60,000 bases of DNA from contig NC_135559.1 in assembly GCF_964340395.1 (NCBI RefSeq), positions 2,990,501-3,050,500 of the forward strand, written 5' to 3'. The stretch's first letter is position 1; every line of letters starts with the position of its first letter. The notes under the pieces were generated by a model, which worked only from the letters and a program-made list of their open reading frames with translations, made no database searches and was not told the origin of the DNA. The stretch is from Glandiceps talaboti. Taxonomy: Eukaryota > Hemichordata > Enteropneusta > Spengelidae. The translations under genes were made by a program, and so were the position numbers. Shown piece by piece: positions 22,206 to 60,000 of this stretch.

Positions 22206-25200
22206 AATATAACAAAACTCTACTGTCAAATGGAACATATGTACATATTTATAATATCAATTCAGATTTCAATATAATATATTATTTATTTGCCAGAGGT
22301 AAAAAAACAACAACAACCAAATTTACATATCAAGTGAAGAAAATGAAATAATCAAAGTAATCACATTGCCAATTATAGAAAAGTAAGAGCAATTTAAAGT
22401 TATATTGCAATCAAGACAAAAAGAGACTATAATTGCTCTCTGTATGTTTCTGAGCTCATGTAAAAATACCTAATCAATAAAATTGTTTTACTTATATACT
22501 TATAACATTAGCCTTTCATTGTAGTGCTCTTTAATATCATTATTACACTTATATACCCAAATAGAATTGTCAATTTTCTATACAGTTGTAATAAAGTTAT
22601 ATCTTATCTTAATATCTTATCTTTAGTCTAGACATGCATGGCTTTCAATCTCTAAATCATTAGATATTCAAAACCACAGATAGCCTCTAGCCTAACATAT
22701 GGTCTACAGCAATGTAGTAATCACAGATCTCATCATTAAATTATCCCAACATACAAACACTGGCCACTCAATCTGAATATGATTTCTATCAATGAGATTG
22801 AGAGTCAAATTCATCCACAAAAATTTACCTGAGTTCCAACAACGTTTCAGATGTACCTGTATATATATAGATTCTCTCCTGGTAAAGGTATGGTTAAATG
22901 TATAAAACACTTGGGATTAAATATTACCAAATTTCACCCTCTGTTCTCAGAGTTGTTCTTAAATCTAGTCAAACACTATGTATGTGTTTCATCTGAAACC
23001 TCCAAAGCGTTGTGTGCTCTAAGTACAAAACACTACTTGTGACTTATGTCGTGTGGTTTATGACCTGCAGCATTGTAGCTATAAATTAGTCACATCACTC
23101 ACTAAACAAACTGAGTCACTATAATGGTTTATATTATCATAAAATATTCAAAATATAGACTGTGAAAAACAGCAGTGTAGTCTGGTCTCACATTCCCACT
23201 ATCATAAAGAAATTCTATCATAGAGAGACAGTGGCTTTGGTCAAGCTTTCACCAATATCCCAAAATCTTCAAAAGCCACAAGTTAACAAAACAAAATGGC
23301 TAAAATTACCCAACAAATAAAATAGTCTATAGTCAATTTGAACATCAAAATCACATTTCAATTCGTATAAACATTTTTTTCCCGGAATTAAAAAAATTAA
23401 CAGAAAGCCAAATATTTCATTTTTATAACAAGAACAGTGCAAACTGTTGAACACCGGTTTGCATAGGTTGTATTCCTTTATCATTTTCAGATACATATAA
23501 TGTGTAAATTGATTGGATACCATTTGTACATTAATATAATGTCATTGCATGATACATAATCTCTACTGATAGCTTCTACTTATATATGGAACTTTATAAT
23601 GACGTATAAGCCAAGAGCAACTAGTAAATTTATTCAACGAGCAAAAACCAGAAGGTGTAATCATTAGTACATTTCATCGTAGTACAATGTACTGTTACTT
23701 TTCTTTACTTGTCATGATTGTGCTCTTTCCATTTTTTTTTTTTTTTTTAGATTAGTTATTTAATTTCATAGTGACAAATATGCCCGATGGGCTGGGTGAT
23801 GTATTAACTTTCTGTTCGTTTTATTGTCAATTTGTAAATGTATACACATGTAATCACAAGTCAATATACCCCCTCTTACTCACTGACTATACTTCTGTCA
23901 GTAACTGATAATCATTTGGCATATTCAAGTGAGCAGACAAAATGAACAATACATTACAAGGTAAATAAAGTATGCTGAGCAGTGGACTGACAGTAGACAC
24001 AATTGTATCCAAGCTAGGGAGTTACAAATATAGGGTTATGGTTAGGTTAGGTTATAGGGATAGAAATAGGATTAGACCCCTTAACATACATTTGATTTGT
24101 ATCAGTGACTAGTTTTCTACACTCACCCTGACTGTCATTGAGGATATAACAAGTACTGATTTAAACTCATAACATTTGATGCCCCTAGAAGTGGATTGAT
24201 TTCATTAATGATTACAGTACCCCACAGGGACACATAGTATTGTTTAGAATGTTTTGCAATCACTCTGACTTGACTAAAGCCTTAGGCCAGAAATATTACC
24301 ATAGGGACATATACCGGTAGTATTGTTTAGATGATTGTTTTCCTAAGGAAAATGTCAAATGAATCCTGCGACTACAATATGCACTCTATAAGAGAATTAG
24401 TTTTTTTTCCATAACGTACAGGATATATATTGAAGTCGGTGTTGTCATTAGTCTGTAAGATACAGACATTAGTGCCAGGCTATCAGCCAGAACTCATAGG
24501 TTAAGAAGCCTGATAGGGCTGAACAACACGACTATCTTACAGTCTTAGTGTTATCATATTTAGCCTGTAGATAAGGAAAACAACCATCTAAGAAATACTA
24601 CATGTCCCTATGTAGTACCCTTAGCGTTGAAGAGAGGGTCAGTCTGATCACAACATTTGTTTTTATTGGTACTGTGCTATGTATGTATGTATGAGCCACT
24701 CCCTGAGGCAACACTTATCAGATGTGTTAAAACACATGACATGCTTTAAAACATTGTATAGTTGCAAGAATGACTTCAACTGGAAGGACACATACATCAG
24801 AACAGATTCTACTCATTGTAGATTATATATATGTTTATGCTAGATAGTCTAGTCCTATTTAACGCTCCTAGCCCCCTAATTCCCTAGCTTGAATATAACT
24901 GTATCTATTTGACAGACTGTCTACAGATCTACATTCTTGCCAAAGTATTCCATTGAGACACAGATATTGAGATAATCAATGAATTGGGTCACTAGGCTTT
25001 ACTGAAATCACTGTAATCTTAATCTGGACTAATCCAATAAATCCACATCACTGCACATGAGTAGAAATAATTACTTTTAAAATAGTTGATACAATGGCAT
25101 CTGAATGTCATTTTAAATTTCTCAAAATATGAAAGTTAACAGAGAAATCAATGTCAAGGACAGTACCAGCTAAATACAAACACAACCACACCTACCCTGT

Positions 25201-25812
25201 ACTGTTTGTTTTGATGGACTATCTGTCATGTACATGTATGTTATCATAGAACCTGAGTGCCACAAGTTAGCTCATGTTAAAAGTGGTGTTAAAAGCATTA
25301 GTAAAATTAATGTTGAGCCATGTACTGCTATTATAAACAGACATTTCAGTACACTAAGTACATATGTATGTGGAAGTGTATAAGTTACATTGCATGACCA
25401 TATTTGGAAACTTAGTCAGTGATTTTAACCTCTCTACATACACTGTGTGTGCATTCAATCTCAAATCTGGCTAATCAGTATCATTTCAATCGACAAAACA
25501 GAGATATTTTGATGTAATTATAAAATCAATTTATATCAAATTATCAGTAACTTCTGCTATTGATATATAAAACAGATAACAATAAACAAGTTTCTGTTGA
25601 AGAAGAAGTTTGGTTCACATACGGGCGCCGGATGGGTTGGGCGACATTCCGTCCCAAACACTTTCTGTATTCTTGAAGAAAATTGACTATAAATATAGAG
25701 CTTACTCTAATCACTGCCTCGACTGACCTGTTATCATCTTATGATATCAACATTGAAGGTCATTTTTTATAACAGAGTCACGGTAAAGTTTCATTGGCGT
25801 GAATTTACTTAC
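22206..25812. other. first intron of PINCH, remainder
   Basis: Nothing coding. An inverted repeat at 22618, a T-run near 23733, and unremarkable AT-rich sequence. Confidence 0.5.
22618..22700. repeat. short inverted repeat of the same family
   Basis: Left tttagtctagacatgcatgg and right ccacagatagcctctagcc are diverged inverted copies of the arm seen at 50170-50570. Confidence 0.4.
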
Positions 25813-25900
25813 CTCCCCAGTGTCATCGGCCTGCAGAGTTCCTCCCAATGACTTTGTAGCACACCCCCTAGCTGCTTGGTTAAATGAAAACTTTAAGTAT
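25813..25900 (-). other. LIMS1: probable 5' exon of the PINCH gene (UTR or start of an alternative N-terminus); 5' edge uncertain
   Basis: On the minus strand GAG|gtaagt, a perfect donor, lies at 25812-25813, and the first coding exon has an acceptor at 21981-21982. An ATG at 25826-25824 would splice in frame to the 16 nt before the main ATG, giving the N-terminus MTLGSESTGS. Its start context (C at -3) is weaker than that of the main ATG, so I take this exon as mostly UTR. The 5' edge is a guess; no cap site can be read. Confidence 0.5.
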
Positions 25901-26134
25901 ATACGTTAGAGGGTTCTTCCTGTCTCGGTTCTAAATCACCCATAAAGGCAAAGGTTTATTGGTGAATACTTTTGCGAATGTGCTTGAGATAATTTTCTGC
26001 TTACGTAAAAGGATTGCAATTTCACGAAAATTGCATCTTTTTCTGAATTTCTATAATAAATTATATCATTTTGAAATTTTAGAATAAGTTAGGGAGCTTT
26101 AAAAGAGGCCGTACGGAAAGGGGACGGTCCCAAA
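25901..26134. promoter_or_regulatory. probable bidirectional promoter between PINCH and the exchanger
   Basis: The perfect minus-strand donor at 25812 and the plus-strand ATG at 26135 are about 320 bp apart, so both genes must start here or within the nearby 5' exons. I see no clear TATA box for either. The division into promoter and 5' UTR cannot be read from sequence alone. Confidence 0.5.
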
Positions 26135-56573
<30,439 letters not shown>

Positions 56574-57474
56574 ATACTGAACGCAGGATTTTCTGAATTC
56601 AGTATTTTAGAGTTTTACATAGAGGTTATGTTGCAATGCTTGAAAAGCAAAGTTTTACTGTATATCATATGTTATTCATACTATTTGTAAACCGCTATCA
56701 TTTCTATCAGAAAATATCCTGTAGAACTTCTATAGAAACAAGTCTTTTACAGTATCTTGCAGGATCTGATACTGTAGTATGTTTGCCACTACACTATTTG
56801 AATACTATCAGACATTCCTAAGGAATAGTATAGGACATATTCATTAAGAGATAAAGAAATGTCATATTCTGATAATCAGAGATATAAAAGATTTCCTGGT
56901 TTGGCCACTAGGAGTGCTGTTTGCAAGCCATTTGGTCGACACCATGACTTCTGCCCAATGTGCTACACATGCATTAGTATAGGTATACCTCAGAATGAGA
57001 ATAAGTCAACCTTGCTATATTGTGACCGTCTAGCATGAGGTAAATATTATTTACAGGTACTGAAAATTCATGTTTTAAACACAGATATAAACATATTTCA
57101 ACATCCTGACCTATCCTGTTGCTCACAGCTGCACTGACTAAATTTTTTTATTTAGACAATTTGTAAAAAGTGTTGCTGAGATGCAAAACTAGTCAAAGCT
57201 GGGTTTTTTTTACTCACTTATTGCTGATAAAAAGTGATACATAGAAATTTTCAAAATGATTGATGATTTTTGTACAATGCCTGTAGAGGAACGCACTGAT
57301 TATAATCGTAATGCAATGAACTCTGAAGTATAACTGTGGCAAGATTAGTTTCGACAAACTAAGACAAATGTAGACAGAAAGGAATATATTGTGGCATGTA
57401 GTAGACTACATTACTAGTACATTTGGTAAGCTATTAGTGTCACCACATTACATAGTCTGTAAGGTATGCCATGA

Positions 57475-57735
57475 CAAGGTACCCTAACAAATCGGTCAAC
57501 AGTATGGTGAGGGTGGAGCAGGCCAGAGGGAACCCTAACAAATCGGTCAACAGTATGGTGAGGGTGGAGCAGGCCAGGGGTACCCTAACAAATCGGTCAA
57601 TGGTATGGTGAGGGTGGAGCCAGCCAGAGGGCATCCTAACAAATCGGTCAATGGTATGGTGAGGGCAGAGCCGGCTAGAGGGCACCCTCACAAATCGGTC
57701 AACGGTATGGTGAGGGTAGAGCAAGCCAGTGAGCA
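57475..57735. repeat. 50-bp tandem repeat, five copies
   Basis: ccctaacaaatcggtcaaca then gtatggtgagggtggagcag. It lies in the likely 3' UTR. Confidence 0.88.
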
Positions 57736-59036
57736 TGAAGCCAAACTACATATCTTACAGTCTATAAAGTGTAATTGTTAATGTCCATTGATAGATTGCG
57801 GTCATGTCAACTTGTCACAATCATGCCGTTAGTTTATGGTTGTCTCACCTTGTCCAAATTAATCTTGCTACTATACTATCATTGTAATACATATAAAAGA
57901 CAGCTATTAAAATACAAAACCCACCTACCTCCCATTCCTAGTTAAGTTGTGTCAATAGATTCGAACACACTGCTATATTTTGCTTTGATTGACAACATCG
58001 ATGTGTAAAAAATAAAAATAATTTACTGAAGTATTTTCATAAGTCAAACAGACAAATTGAATGAAAGGTTTATCTAAGTTCTTGCCAACAGAAACTAAGA
58101 TAAATGATTTTGTTTTCACTGTAAATAATAAGATTCTTTATTATAACACCTAAGCCAGGAATGCTGTCGCTGAGATTAGAGATCACAAACAAACAAACAC
58201 ACAGCTGGGATGTTAGTACAAAGATCAGTAAATCAGTTTAAAATTGACAGATATTTGATGCAGTAGTTGTCCTGTTTCAATGGTAAACCTTCTTTTTTTT
58301 TAATTTATAGATTTAGGTACATATCAGAATTTTGTAATTTTGAAGAGTTGTTGAGGTTTATTTATTTGTGAGTGTTTTTTTGTAAATCTAAGAAAATTAA
58401 CTTTGAAGTATTTATGATCAGCATGTATACTAAAATCCACACGAAACACCTACAGCGATGTTAGACTGTTACTACGAAAAGTAGCTGGTTAAGACATTTT
58501 GTTACTACATCAAGAATACAATGCAATCTTTTAGATCAAGAAAATATGATGCTCTATGAAAGAGGAACGTCTAAAACAGACAAGACAAACAATAGAATGC
58601 ATTATAAAACAAAATTATATACAATGGATAATTCGCATTTCCGTAATACATGCCTCGATTTCCGTATTACACGCCACTTTATATTTTATTGTCTAATTCA
58701 TATTTTTTGTCGGAAAGGGACATTTTGATATTTTAAATTATGGCTGAAAGAATGGATATTGAGGACCAAATCAAAGTAGTTTCAATCACCTCAAACATAT
58801 GAAATGTACACTTAATATTGACATCATTACAGAAATTTGGTTGTCCACCATCTTGTTTTCAAGGAAATTACCAATCTACTTTCCCATAGAGTTAACCCAG
58901 TGTTTGGTGGCCATCTTTCAAGTCCTTATTTAAATGTGGTTACATTTTGAGGTCATATGCTTCTTTGTTCATGATTGCAGGGTGACATCTAATTGTTTTC
59001 TTGATTTGAGCTAAGAATCGGTTGGGAATTTTCCTG

Positions 59037-59042
59037 AATAAA
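59037..59042 (+). terminator. candidate poly(A) signal AATAAA
   Basis: AATAAA followed 25-30 nt later by a T-rich tract (tatttttggttctta). One of several candidates (another near 58010). Confidence 0.25.
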
Positions 59043-60000
59043 GTAACAGGAAATTTAAATATTTTTGGTTCTTATAAATAACTAAATTATGGGGATTTGT
59101 TTGCCAGATTTGACAATTTTGTTGAAGTGAAATTAAAACAAAACCAAAAAACCAAAAAATGATGTATTTTAGTATTCAGTAACAGTGAAATGGAAAATGG
59201 AACCGATTGACTTTGTACATAAACACTAAATTCGTCGGAGCTTGACAGTGTCAAATATAAATTCTCCAAATATGTTTTGGAGACACTTCTGATAAACATA
59301 TAAAGTCGAGATATAGACATTAATATCTTTCATGATAATTAACTTTTCAAATACTGTAAAAATGAAATTATTTGATGAACTTGCATTACGTTTTATCTTA
59401 CAAATTCAAGAAATATGATTCGGTAGAACAATAGTTATGTAAATTCATACCTACGCCAAAGGTGATGTCGCATGGCCTGAATACTGCCATCAGTGGTGAC
59501 TATTTGTAATACTTTTGTTTTATTTTCCTCATTTTCTATGCACTTTAAACTAAGCCAGTATATCTTTTTCTATTATACTAAATATATTTTGATATTAATT
59601 ACAATTCTAAACTGTATATGTTGTAGTATATTTGTATCTATATATTTCTTCATCATACTTTGCATCTGAACTGAAAGTTCTTTTTTCTTTTGTATGTACC
59701 TAGCTAATTAAAACAAAAAAGAGCTTGTATTGTTTACCATAAAAACCAACTTTTTCTTGCCATATCTATTTCAGGGATGCATTTCCAAATGTTATCAATA
59801 CCTGTTTTTGTTCCTGTATTCATAGACCCTACATTCGTTCCTGTATTCATAGACCCTACATTCGTGTAGGCTGTATGCGCTATACTCATGATCAGTTATA
59901 GGGAGTGCCCCCTAACTACATGTTATCAGTCATAGAGTGCCCCCTAACTGTGCCATGATTACTTCCATTTATTACTCTTTCACCACACGAGTGAAGCCAA

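Larger units (their letters stand above)
56574..60000. other. exchanger 3' UTR and flank
   Basis: No further exon seen. A 50-bp array at 57475-57735, a 27-bp duplication at 59811-59864 and several AATAAA hexamers. UTR end unknown. Confidence 0.55.

Overview
The window is nuclear DNA from an animal, probably a marine invertebrate. The genes are split by many introns with GT-AG or U12-type splice sites. The DNA is AT-rich and crowded with microsatellites, minisatellites and short inverted-repeat transposons. Both proteins closely resemble their vertebrate counterparts. I cannot fix the phylum: an invertebrate deuterostome or a lophotrochozoan would both fit.

Two complete genes fill most of the window, head to head. 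On the minus strand (coding exons 21964 down to 8727) is a PINCH/LIMS adaptor. Twelve coding exons join in frame to 337 residues and five complete LIM zinc domains. On the plus strand (26135 to 56573) is an endosomal Na+/H+ exchanger of the NHE6/7/9 (SLC9A6/7/9) group. Sixteen exons join in frame to 669 residues. The PINCH 5' exon and the exchanger start codon lie about 0.3 kb apart, so a shared divergent promoter is likely. Their products work in different places (integrin adhesions and endosomes), so I infer a shared promoter, not a shared pathway.

The left end (about 566-2379, minus strand) holds two exon-like stretches, one starting with a signal peptide. They may be the 5' part of a secreted-protein gene that runs off the window. 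The stretches 3.6-8.7 kb and 56.6-60 kb look non-coding (downstream or UTR sequence plus repeats).

The most notable result is that the exchanger gene has three introns with U12-type (minor spliceosome) signals: one AT-AC intron (44318-45125) and two GT-AG introns (46643-47614, 55246-55606). All three keep the reading frame at conserved NHE residues. A second theme is that many repeats sit directly on splice junctions. A TAA-flanked MITE starts at intron position +5 after exchanger exon 2. A second MITE with a 5-bp target duplication starts 10 nt into the intron after exon 11. A 19-bp array of donor-like motifs grows out of the exon 5 donor. In PINCH, the 3' half of coding exon 4 with its donor is tandemly duplicated, and the acceptor of coding exon 1 is repeated four times. 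I saw no CRISPR array, rRNA or tRNA gene and no prokaryote-type operon.
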